Position numbers and translations under genes: made by a program. Below the pieces are notes generated by a model. The model searched no databases and was not told where the DNA came from. It saw only the letters and a list, made by a program, of their open reading frames with translations. DNA of 6,775 bases. Origin: an uncultured Actinoplanes sp. (GTDB lineage: Bacteria; Actinomycetota; Actinomycetes; Mycobacteriales; Micromonosporaceae). The stretch lies in the NCBI GenBank assembly GCA_934667465.1, contig CAKUMG010000316.1:1-6775 (forward strand), given 5' to 3'. Each line of letters starts with the position of its first letter. Position 1 is the first letter of the stretch. Below, in pieces: positions 1 through 6,137 of the stretch.

Positions 1-143
1 CCGGGCTGCGCTGCCGGCCCGCCCGCGACACGATCGCCGACACCTGGGCGTGGCTGACCTCCCTGCCCGGTCCGGCACCGCAGCGCGCCGACCGCCCGGC
101 CGTGGGCCTCGACCCGGCGAAGGAGGCTGCCGTCCTGGCGTGA
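1..143 (+). CDS. 3' end of a probable NAD-dependent epimerase/reductase (partial)
   Basis: The gene enters from the left edge. Its first complete codon is at 3 and its TGA stop is at 141-143, leaving 46 residues. The visible segment contains RPARDTIADTWAWL, then a Pro/Ala-rich stretch, then VGLDPAKEAAVLA at the end. This layout (G-L-x-x-R-P, a D-T-W-A-W-L helix, and a final G-L-D-P-x-K-E-A helix) resembles the C-terminus of actinobacterial short-chain NAD-dependent epimerase/reductase proteins. The Rossmann nucleotide-binding part would lie outside the window, so the assignment rests only on the tail. It is separated from the siderophore genes by 206 bp and an inverted repeat, so it is probably not part of that operon. 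No substrate can be inferred. Confidence 0.6.
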   Translation, partial: GLRCRPARDTIADTWAWLTSLPGPAPQRADRPAVGLDPAKEAAVLA

Positions 144-150
144 CGTGTCC

Positions 151-181
151 CACGTGCCCGCCGCCACCCTCTCGGCACGTG
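151..181 (+). terminator. Inverted repeat after the epimerase gene; possible terminator or CACGTG operator
   Basis: CACGTGCC at 151-158 is matched perfectly by GGCACGTG at 174-181, giving an 8-bp stem and a 15-nt loop that starts 7 nt after the upstream stop codon. There is no T-tract, as is common in high-GC actinomycetes. Both arms contain the palindrome CACGTG, the right arm lies in the 10-bp palindrome GGCACGTGCC (174-183), and a further ACGTG/CACGT pair sits at 143-155. The position suits a terminator. The repeated CACGTG core would equally suit a protein-binding site. The sequence does not separate the two. Confidence 0.4.
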
Positions 182-304
182 CCCCGTCCCCGCTCCGGCA
201 CGCTCGGCGCTGACCAGGACAAATGTTTTTCGTGGGGGTCGGTGAATTCCTTTTGTTCTTGTCTTGGAGCGTGCCTGGTGGGGCGGCGCACACCGCGTAA
301 GCCG

Positions 305-320
305 TCCTAGGATGTTAGGA
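305..320 (+). promoter_or_regulatory. Possible -10 region / small dyad upstream of the siderophore operon
   Basis: TAGGAT at 308-313 fits the TAnnnT form of an actinomycete -10 element and lies 36 nt before the GTG start. It sits in a dyad, TCCTA (305-309) and TAGGA (316-320), separated by 6 nt. No convincing -35 hexamer is present 16-19 nt upstream (that stretch reads as GC-rich bases around 284-292). The region further upstream (about 219-266) is unusually AT-rich for this window. The repeated TAGGA/TTAGGA half-sites recall one arm of IdeR/DmdR iron boxes, but the full 19-bp palindrome is not present. Iron control therefore cannot be claimed from sequence. Confidence 0.3.
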
Positions 321-349
321 AGCGGAGCCGGCTGCCGGAGAATAGGCGT

Positions 350-1948
350 GTGCGCATCGCCGGAACCGAGCAGACCCGAGCCGAGCTCGGCACCGTCCGT
401 CCCGACCTGATCGGGGCCTACGACGGGGCGCTGCCGCGTGCCCGCGCCGAGATCCTCGCCCGGCTGCTCGGCGCGCTCGACCGGGAGCCGCTGCCCGGGG
501 CGGCGCGGGTGCGCTACCCGGCGGCGGCCGCGGTGCCGTTCGCGCAGGTGCGGGCGGGGCTGAGCGCCTCGGTCGACGGCGAGCAGGTCAGTGACCCCGT
601 GGTGCTGGTGGAGCGGCTGGGGTGGGCGGACGGGTTCCGGGCGGAGATCGGCAACAGCGTCGCGAACCTGGCGCTGGCCTACGCTCACCCGCCGGTCCCC
701 TCCCCCGGCGCTTTCGTCTCCCCCGGCTTCTCCGCGGGCGGTTCCGTCGATTCGCCGGGCGGTTCCGTCGAATCGCCGGGCGTTTTCGTCGCCGCGGGTG
801 GCAGGCCGGGCGCTGCACCCGGCGCGGGGCTTGCTTTCGGCGGGCGGCTGGCGGATTTCGAGCAGCTCGTGGTGGACGGGCATCCGTTGCATCCGGGGTG
901 CCGGACCCGGGCGGGGCTGGATGTGGCGGGCGTGCTGGCCTATGCGCCCGAGCACCGGCCGGTGCTGCGCCTGGTCCGGATCGCGGTGCCGCCGCAGCGG
1001 TGGCACGGCGACGGGCCGCCGGTGCTGCTGGCGCACCCGTGGCAGGCGCAGCGGATCCTCGCCGAGCATCCGTGGCTGCGCGCCGCCGGGCACACAGGCC
1101 CGGTGCGGCCGCTGATGTCGCTGCGGACCGTCGACACCGGCGCCGGGCACGTCAAGACCGCCGTGGACGTGCAGATGACCTCCGCCGTACGGACGGTGTC
1201 GCCGGCCGCCCTGCACAACGGGCCCGTGCTGTCGGCGCTGCTGGCCCGGCTGACCGCGGACCTGCCGGTGACCGTGCTCGCCGAGCACGGCGCCGGCGCG
1301 GTCCTGATCGGCGGGCGGCCCGACCGGCGGCTGGCCCACCTGCACCGGGCCGCCCCGCGGCTCGCGCCCGGCGAGGTGGTGCTGCCCCTGGCAGCTTTGG
1401 CGGCCGCGGACCCGGGCGACGGGCGGGCGTTGCTGCATCATGCGGCAGCCGACCCGTACGCGTGGTGGGAGCAGTTGACCGCCGTCCTGGTGCCCCCGAT
1501 GCTGCGGCTGCTGGAACGCGGCGTCGCCCTGGAGGCCCACGGGCAGAACACCCTGGTGGTGCTGCGTGGCGGCCGGCCCGTGCGGATCGTCTACCGCGAC
1601 TTCGGCGGGGTGCGGGTCAGCGCCGCCCGGCTGCGGGCCGCCGGGATCGACGCGCCGCCGCTGGCCGGGGACCTGCCCAGCGACGACCCGGACGTGCTGC
1701 GCACCAAGCTGGCCGCGGCCCTGTTCGGCACGGTCTGCGGGCAGCTCACCGCCGTCCTGCAGCGCGGCGGCGCCGACCCCGCCAAGCTGTGGGCCGTCAC
1801 CGCCCGCGCCGTCGCCGCCACCGGCACCGCCGACGCCCGTGCCCTGCTGACCGCGCCGCTGCCGGTGAAGGCGACCACGGCGATGCGGCTGGCCACCGAC
1901 CCGCTCGACGACCTGTGGGCGTCGCTGGACAACCCGATGGACGCCTGA
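350..1948 (+). CDS. NIS siderophore synthetase, IucA/IucC family (first of two)
   Basis: This is a 532-aa enzyme of the IucA/IucC family. These cytosolic enzymes adenylate a carboxylic acid (citrate, succinate or an intermediate) with ATP and condense it with an amine or alcohol. Visible signatures, in order, are: GNSVANLALA near 101-110; GHPLHP (177-182) followed by R185 and R187; HPWQ (229-232); the K269 strand with TSAVRT (277-282) and NGP (290-292); EAHGQN (395-400), the active-site H-x-Q-N; RDFGG (416-420); and the C-terminal K507-x-x-x-x-M-R-L segment of the FhuF-like domain. The start is GTG at 350, with GGAG at 337-340 nine nt before it. Families usually run about 580-620 aa, so this copy is short. 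The missing length is mainly between HPWQ and K269. Residues about 112-162 form a Gly/Ser/Pro-rich linker made of a DNA repeat. The acid and amine substrates are not predictable by eye. Confidence 0.9.
   Translation: MRIAGTEQTRAELGTVRPDLIGAYDGALPRARAEILARLLGALDREPLPGAARVRYPAAAAVPFAQVRAGLSASVDGEQVSDPVVLVERLGWADGFRAEIGNSVANLALAYAHPPVPSPGAFVSPGFSAGGSVDSPGGSVESPGVFVAAGGRPGAAPGAGLAFGGRLADFEQLVVDGHPLHPGCRTRAGLDVAGVLAYAPEHRPVLRLVRIAVPPQRWHGDGPPVLLAHPWQAQRILAEHPWLRAAGHTGPVRPLMSLRTVDTGAGHVKTAVDVQMTSAVRTVSPAALHNGPVLSALLARLTADLPVTVLAEHGAGAVLIGGRPDRRLAHLHRAAPRLAPGEVVLPLAALAAADPGDGRALLHHAAADPYAWWEQLTAVLVPPMLRLLERGVALEAHGQNTLVVLRGGRPVRIVYRDFGGVRVSAARLRAAGIDAPPLAGDLPSDDPDVLRTKLAAALFGTVCGQLTAVLQRGGADPAKLWAVTARAVAATGTADARALLTAPLPVKATTAMRLATDPLDDLWASLDNPMDA
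707..799 (+). repeat. In-frame 21-bp tandem repeat in the first NIS synthetase linker
   Basis: Two adjacent 21-bp units (737-757 and 758-778) differ at one base and encode GGSVDSP and GGSVESP. A degenerate third unit (779-799, GVFVAAG) follows. A related block at 707-727 (GAFVSPG) precedes them after a 9-nt interruption. All share a GGCGnTTnCGTC core. The unit length is a multiple of three, so copy-number change would keep the reading frame. The repeat falls in the poorly conserved segment just before the GHPLHP motif. Confidence 0.8.
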
Positions 1949-3762
1949 TGACCCGCAGCCTCACCACCGGCCGACTCGCCGCCGCGGCCGCACACACCCA
2001 CGCGGCGCTCGCCGTGCACGCCCCGCACCTGGTCCGGGGGTTCACCGGCGCGCTGCCGGGCGCCGCCTCGACCGTGGGGCGGCGGCTGCTGGGCGCCCTG
2101 GTCCGCGAGCGTCTCGTCCCGGTGGCGCCGGGTGGGCGGGCGCATGCGTTCGGGCGCGTCGAGTACGAAGCGGCCGGGGCCGATGATCCCGCCGAGCTGC
2201 TGCCGGAGCTGCCCGGGGCGCCCGGGCTGGCGGTCGAGGTACGCAACGCGGTCATCAACCTGGCGGTGGCCGTGGCGCGGCAGGAGTTCGCGCCCGCCGT
2301 CGCGGTGCTGCCGCCGGTCGGCGATACCGGGCCGGTTCCCCGTTCCCGGCCCGGCTCCGGCGACGCTTCCCGGACCGCTTCCCCGAGCGCCTCCTGGGCC
2401 GCCTCCCGGGGCGCCTTCCGCGGCGGCGACGGGCGTGACGGGCTCGACGCCGACGAGGTGGCGGTGGCGGCGGAGCGGATCGCGGTGGCGGGGCACAACC
2501 TGCATCCGTGCGGGCGGACCCGGCTCGGGTGGGACACCTCCGACGTGCTCGCCCACGACCTGGAGGCCGGGCACACCCGGGCCGCTCTGATCGCGGTACG
2601 CGACGACGCGCACCTGGGCGACGACGTCGGCGCGGAGCTGCTGCGCGCGTACCCGTGGCTGCCGGAGCCGCCGGCCGGCTACCGGCTGCAGCCGGTCCAC
2701 GCGTGGCAGCGCGACGCCGTGCTGCGGCACCGCTACCGAGACCTGATCCGCGACGGGGTGGTGCGGATCCTCGACGCGGAGCTGGAGGCGGTCCCGACCG
2801 CGGCGCTGCGGACCCTGCTGCTGCCCGAGGGTGCCGACGGGCGGCGCCGCTACGTGAAGGTGTCGCTGGACATCCAGGTCACCTCGACCCGGCGCAGCAT
2901 CTCGGTGGCCAGCACCCGCAACGGCCCGGCCGTCTCCGCGCTGCTGCACCGCCTGGTGGCCGGCGACCCGGACGCCGGCCGGCTGATCCTGCTCGCCGAG
3001 ACCGCCGGCGCGGCCGTGCCCGCCGGGTCGGGGCGCGACATGTCGGCGATCCTGCGCGACGGGCTCAGCGGCCGGCTGCGCCCCGGCGAGCACGCCGTCG
3101 CCGGTGGTGGCCTGCCGTTTTTGGCCGGTGCCCTGGTCACCCGGTTCGCGGCCACGACCGGGCGGGCCGACGACGCCGCGGCGGCCGGGGCGTTCCTGGA
3201 CGCGTACGCGCGGCTGGTGCTGCCCCCGCTGCTGCGCCTGACGCTGCGCGGCGTGGCCCTGGAGGCGCACCTGCAGAACTGCCTGCCCACGTTCGTCGGC
3301 GGGGTTCCGCACCGGCTCGCGGTGCGCGACTTCGCGGGCCTGCGCCTGCACCCGGGCCGGCTCGCCGCGGCCGGCCACGACGTCACGCTGTGGCCCGGTT
3401 CGGTCGTCGGGACCGGGGACCCGGGCATGCTGCGCGCCAAGCTGGGTTACACGGTGTTCCAGGCGCATCTGGGCGAGCTCGTCCTGCGGCTCGGGGCGTC
3501 GCACGGCCTGGACGAGCGGGCCGCGTGGCGCATCGTGCGCGCGGTCGTCGACGAGACCTACGACGCGGCGCTCACCGGCAGCGCCGGCAGCGCCGGCAGC
3601 GCCGGCAGCGCTTCCGGAGACGGCTGGGCCGGGGCGGCGCGCGAGGATCATGCGGCGTTCACGGCGGCGCGGGTGCCGCACAAGGCGCTGGTCCGGATGC
3701 GGCTGTCCGGGGCCGGCGACGAGTATCTACCGGTGGGGAACCCGCTGCATGCGCGCGCCTGA
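1948..3762 (+). CDS. NIS siderophore synthetase, IucA/IucC family (second of two)
   Basis: This is a 604-aa IucA/IucC-family ligase. The ATG at 1948 shares its A with the TGA of the preceding gene, and the upstream Shine-Dalgarno is weak (GGA at 1939-1941), which suggests translational coupling. Signatures are: NAVINLAVA (100-108); GHNLHP (182-187) with R190 and R192; HAWQ (251-254) where the other copy has HPWQ; KVSLDIQVTSTRRSIS (304-319); NGP (325-327); EAHLQN (439-444); RDFAG (460-464); and VPHKALVRMRL (576-586) near the end. Length is typical of the family. It is clearly diverged from its neighbour (HLQN versus HGQN, GHNLHP versus GHPLHP), so the two probably catalyse different condensation steps on one product. 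Two low-complexity insertions are made of tandem repeats: residues about 140-159 and 544-557. The reading frame stays open upstream to 622, but that part overlaps the first gene and encodes only Arg/Gly/Ala-rich nonsense. Confidence 0.9.
   Translation: MTRSLTTGRLAAAAAHTHAALAVHAPHLVRGFTGALPGAASTVGRRLLGALVRERLVPVAPGGRAHAFGRVEYEAAGADDPAELLPELPGAPGLAVEVRNAVINLAVAVARQEFAPAVAVLPPVGDTGPVPRSRPGSGDASRTASPSASWAASRGAFRGGDGRDGLDADEVAVAAERIAVAGHNLHPCGRTRLGWDTSDVLAHDLEAGHTRAALIAVRDDAHLGDDVGAELLRAYPWLPEPPAGYRLQPVHAWQRDAVLRHRYRDLIRDGVVRILDAELEAVPTAALRTLLLPEGADGRRRYVKVSLDIQVTSTRRSISVASTRNGPAVSALLHRLVAGDPDAGRLILLAETAGAAVPAGSGRDMSAILRDGLSGRLRPGEHAVAGGGLPFLAGALVTRFAATTGRADDAAAAGAFLDAYARLVLPPLLRLTLRGVALEAHLQNCLPTFVGGVPHRLAVRDFAGLRLHPGRLAAAGHDVTLWPGSVVGTGDPGMLRAKLGYTVFQAHLGELVLRLGASHGLDERAAWRIVRAVVDETYDAALTGSAGSAGSAGSASGDGWAGAAREDHAAFTAARVPHKALVRMRLSGAGDEYLPVGNPLHARA
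2364..2423 (+). repeat. In-frame 12-bp tandem repeat, five units, in the second NIS synthetase
   Basis: Five consecutive 12-bp units with consensus CGCYTCCnGGRS start at 2364, 2376, 2388, 2400 and 2412. They encode the tetrapeptides ASRT, ASPS, ASWA, ASRG and AFRG (residues 140-159). The array lies in the linker just before the GHNLHP motif, the same domain junction that holds the 21-bp repeat in the first synthetase. The repeat unit is unrelated in sequence. Confidence 0.75.
3577..3612 (+). repeat. In-frame 9-bp tandem repeat, four units, in the second NIS synthetase
   Basis: Three perfect GGCAGCGCC units (3577-3603) and a fourth differing at its last base (3604-3612) encode Gly-Ser-Ala repeats (residues 544-555). 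They form a flexible linker between the helix ending VVDETYDAAL and the C-terminal segment containing VPHKALVRMRL. A near-perfect short GC-rich array of this kind is prone to slippage, and gain or loss of units would leave the frame intact. Confidence 0.85.
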
Positions 3763-4897
3763 GCACGTCCTCGGCGCGCTGGCCGGGCTGCCGTCGCCGG
3801 TGTGTGCGTACGTCTACGACCGGGCGGTCCTGGCCCGGCAGGCGGCCCGGGTGCGCGCGGCGCTGCCGGCGGGGGCGACGCTGCTGTACGCGGTCAAGGC
3901 CAACGGCCACCCCGAGGTGATCCGGGCGCTCGCCGCGGCCTGCGACGGCCTGGAGGTCGCCTCGGGCGGGGAGCTGGCCCTGGCCGTGGCCGCCGGGGCG
4001 CGGCGCGTCGTGTTCGGCGGGCCGGCCAAGACCGACGCGGAACTGGCCGCCGCCCTGGCCGCGGGCGCGCAGCTCAACGTGGAGAGCGGCCACGAGCTGC
4101 TGCGCCTGGACCGGCTCGCCGCCGCGGCCGGGCTGACCGCCGACGTGTGCCTGCGGATCAACCGGGCCGCCGCGGGTCCCGGGGGCAGTCACGCGATGAC
4201 GGGTACGCCGACGCCGTTCGGGATCGACGAGGCGCAGCTCGGGGCGGTGCTGGCCCTGGACACCCCGCACATGCGGGTCCGCGGCTTCCACCTGCACGCG
4301 GTGTCGAACAACCTGGACGGTGCCGCCCACGCCCGTTTCCTGACCGATGCCCTGGCCTGGTCGCAGCGGGCCGCCGCCGAGCACCGCCTCGAGCTACGGA
4401 TCGTCAACGCGGGCGGCGGTCTGGGCGTCGACCACCGCAGCGAGGCCACGATCGACCTGGCGGCGGTCGCCGCCGGTGTGACCGTCCCCCCGGGCGTGGA
4501 CCTGATCGTCGAACCGGGCCGCATCCTGGCCGCCGACGCGGGCTGGTACGCCGCCGAGGTCGTGGACCTCAAGCTGACCCACGGCCGCTGGTTCGCGGTC
4601 CTGCGCGGCGGCACCCACCACTTCCGGCTGCCCGCGGCGTGGGGCTACAGCCACCCGTTCGAGGTGCTGCCCCGCGACCCGTGGCCGTACCCGTGGCCGC
4701 GCCCGTCGGTCGAGGACACGGTCGTCGACGCGGTCGGGGAGTTGTGCACCCCCCGCGACGTGCTGTCGCGCGGCGAGCCGGTGCGGCGGCTGCGGATCGG
4801 TGACGTGCTGGTGTTCGGGCGCACGGGCGCGTACGGCTGGGACATCTCCCACCACGACTTCCTGCGCCACCCGCCCCCGGACTTCCTGATCCTCTGA
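3749..4897 (+). CDS. Fold-III PLP-dependent decarboxylase, siderophore type (LysA/ornithine decarboxylase-like)
   Basis: This is a 382-aa alanine-racemase-fold (type III) PLP enzyme. YAVKAN (47-52) carries the Schiff-base lysine K50. GFHLHAVSNN (179-188) supplies the His that stacks on the cofactor ring. NAGGGLG (220-226) and EPGR (255-258) form the phosphate-binding loops. GELCTPRDVL (330-339) carries the active-site Cys333 and Asp337, and GAYG (360-363) carries the conserved Tyr362. The HAVSNN and SISHHDFL-like tail (here DISHHDFLRHP, 365-374) resemble decarboxylases of carboxylate-siderophore clusters (PvsE, AcsE, SbnH type) rather than housekeeping LysA, which usually reads HIGSQ. This comparison is from memory. 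The start ATG at 3749 overlaps the previous gene by 14 nt, with GGTGGGGAA (3732-3740) as ribosome binding site. The likely role is decarboxylation of an amino acid or of an acid-amino acid adduct. The substrate is unknown. Confidence 0.88.
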   Translation: MRAPEHVLGALAGLPSPVCAYVYDRAVLARQAARVRAALPAGATLLYAVKANGHPEVIRALAAACDGLEVASGGELALAVAAGARRVVFGGPAKTDAELAAALAAGAQLNVESGHELLRLDRLAAAAGLTADVCLRINRAAAGPGGSHAMTGTPTPFGIDEAQLGAVLALDTPHMRVRGFHLHAVSNNLDGAAHARFLTDALAWSQRAAAEHRLELRIVNAGGGLGVDHRSEATIDLAAVAAGVTVPPGVDLIVEPGRILAADAGWYAAEVVDLKLTHGRWFAVLRGGTHHFRLPAAWGYSHPFEVLPRDPWPYPWPRPSVEDTVVDAVGELCTPRDVLSRGEPVRRLRIGDVLVFGRTGAYGWDISHHDFLRHPPPDFLIL

Positions 4898-4898
4898 C

Positions 4899-4915
4899 CC
4901 GGCACCGGACGCCGG
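4899..4915. terminator. Weak GC stem-loop between convergent genes
   Basis: CCGGC (4899-4903) pairs with GCCGG (4911-4915) around a 7-nt loop, in the 37-bp gap between the decarboxylase stop and the deformylase stop. The convergent arrangement makes a bidirectional terminator likely here. The stem is only 5 bp with no T-tract, so the structural evidence is slight. Confidence 0.25.
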
Positions 4916-4934
4916 CGGGCGGGGCGGTGGCGGG

Positions 4935-5429
4935 TCAGGTGCGCGACGGCATGACGCGGCGGATCTCGCGCAGGGCCTGGCGGCGGGCGTCGCCGGTGAG
5001 GGTGTCGATGTAGAGGCGGCCGTCGAGGTGGTCGGTCTCGTGCTGCAGGGCGCGGGCGAGGAAACCGGTCGCGGCGATCGTGACCGGGGTGCCCTGCTGG
5101 TCGAAGCCGGTGGCGGTGACTGCGAGGGCGCGCTTGGTCGGGAAGTTCAGGCCCGGCAGCGACAGGCAGCCCTCCTCGTCCTCCTGCTCGCCGTCGAAGG
5201 CGGACAGTTCCGGGTTGATCAGGTGGCCGACGTGGCCGTCGACGTTGTAGGAGAAGGCGCGCAGGCCGACACCGATCTGCGGGGCGGCGACGCCGGCGCG
5301 GCCGGGGACGCGGACGCTGTCCTCCAGGTCGGTGATCAGGGCGCGCAGTTCGGCGTCGAACGCGGTCACCGGGGCGGCGGGGGTGCGCAGAACGGCGTCG
5401 CCGAGCAGGCGGATCGGTCGCACAGTCAT
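4935..5429 (-). CDS. def: Peptide deformylase
   Basis: This 164-aa metalloenzyme removes the N-formyl group from nascent proteins in the cytosol. All three family motifs are present: RAGVAAPQ (44-51) as motif 1, EGCLSL (86-91) as motif 2, and QHETDH (129-134) as motif 3. Cys88, His130 and His134 are the metal (normally Fe2+) ligands, Glu131 is the catalytic base and Gln51 the oxyanion residue. Motif 1 departs from the usual G-x-G-x-A-A-P-Q, with Arg44 at the first Gly. Length is normal. The ATG at 5427-5429 is preceded by a modest AGGT Shine-Dalgarno about 8-10 nt upstream. It is transcribed toward the siderophore operon. No fmt gene is adjacent. Actinomycetes often carry several deformylases, and this may be an accessory copy. 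Confidence 0.93.
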   Translation of the reverse strand: MTVRPIRLLGDAVLRTPAAPVTAFDAELRALITDLEDSVRVPGRAGVAAPQIGVGLRAFSYNVDGHVGHLINPELSAFDGEQEDEEGCLSLPGLNFPTKRALAVTATGFDQQGTPVTIAATGFLARALQHETDHLDGRLYIDTLTGDARRQALREIRRVMPSRT

Positions 5430-5492
5430 GGCGTCAACCTACCGGCCGGGCGGGCCCGGGCGGTTGCGTCCTTGCCGTTCCCGCGGGCGCGC

Positions 5493-5521
5493 GCTATACA
5501 GCCCCGGGCGGCGGCGCGCAA
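5493..5521 (-). promoter_or_regulatory. Candidate promoter for the peptide deformylase gene
   Basis: Read on the minus strand, TTGCGC (5516-5521) and TATAGC (5493-5498) are separated by exactly 17 nt, an acceptable sigma-70-type spacing. They match 3 of 6 and 4 of 6 consensus bases. TATAGC is the most AT-rich hexamer in this stretch. Transcription would begin near 5486, giving a leader of about 57 nt before the ATG. Confidence 0.4.
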
Positions 5522-6137
5522 GGGCCCCGCGCAGGCCCCGGCGTGGCGCGGGAGGCGGCCGGGACACCGCCGCACCCGTTCCCACACAAACGCACATCGC
5601 GTCCGACCCTCGCATTCCGGGCGCGGGACGGGGCCGATAACGGGCCGGATCGGGGCGTCTCGATGAGCCTCGTCACGCCCGGCCCGATGTCGCACCTCCG
5701 GTGCGGCGGCGGATCGAGGACGCGGGCCGTCACGGTGCGTAGCGGCCCGTGCGTGCCGGATCATGGCCGCCGCGCCTCGAAGCCGATCTTCGCCGGTCAG
5801 CCCCCTCGGTCCGCCCCGGGGCCGTGCCGGTTCGCGCAAGGTCGTCACTCTCGGCAATCGGCGGATGCCACCGGGGAGCGTGTTCTGGCCGGATCGCGCG
5901 GATCCTGACCATTGGACGCGCAGCCCGTAACCGCTCGGACCTGCTTCGAAAGCCGTCACCCTCCCGCGATCATCGGCTACGCAGGGTGAGCATGCGGGGT
6001 GCCGAACGGCCCGAAAGCGCCAACCGAACGGATGAGCTTTCGCACCATCAGTCCGTCGCGCGGCCGGGTCCGTGCCCCACGCTCGGCGGGTCCCTCGCAC
6101 CGTGCGACGGACCCCCGCCACGGCTGACGGACGGTGA
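5522..6137. other. Long intergenic stretch with no recognisable gene
   Basis: This is the main part of the gap between the divergent deformylase and DUF5999 genes. Open frames exist on both strands but their translations are Arg/Pro/Gly/Ser-rich, lack recognisable motifs, lack convincing ribosome binding sites and overlap one another. This is what GC-rich non-coding DNA produces. No tRNA, rRNA, transposase fragment or known riboswitch was recognised. Minor structures are a hairpin at 5689-5707 (CGCACC/GGTGCG core around TCC, extendable by two pairs) and a 5-bp stem at 5778-5792 (CGAAG/CTTCG). Confidence 0.6.

Noticed and set aside
305..323. IdeR/DmdR iron box at the TTAGGA half-site
   Set aside because: Only one arm-like motif is present, and the mirrored CCTAA arm at the right spacing is missing.
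622..1947. Upstream in-frame extension of the second synthetase
   Set aside because: It would overlap the whole first synthetase and encodes Arg/Ala/Gly-rich sequence. The ATG at 1948 gives a normal-length family member.
3577..3612. CRISPR-like or mobile-element repeats
   Set aside because: The repeats are short, contiguous and in frame within a coding sequence, with no spacers, no cas genes and no transposase anywhere in the window.
1591..3681. 696-codon open frame on the minus strand across both NIS synthetases
   Set aside because: It is antisense to well-supported coding sequence, its translation is Arg/Gly/Pro/Gln-rich without motifs, and it is a usual by-product of high third-position GC.
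2508..3920. 470-codon plus-strand frame overlapping the second synthetase and the decarboxylase
   Set aside because: Low-complexity translation. The frames of the two real genes carry all conserved motifs here.
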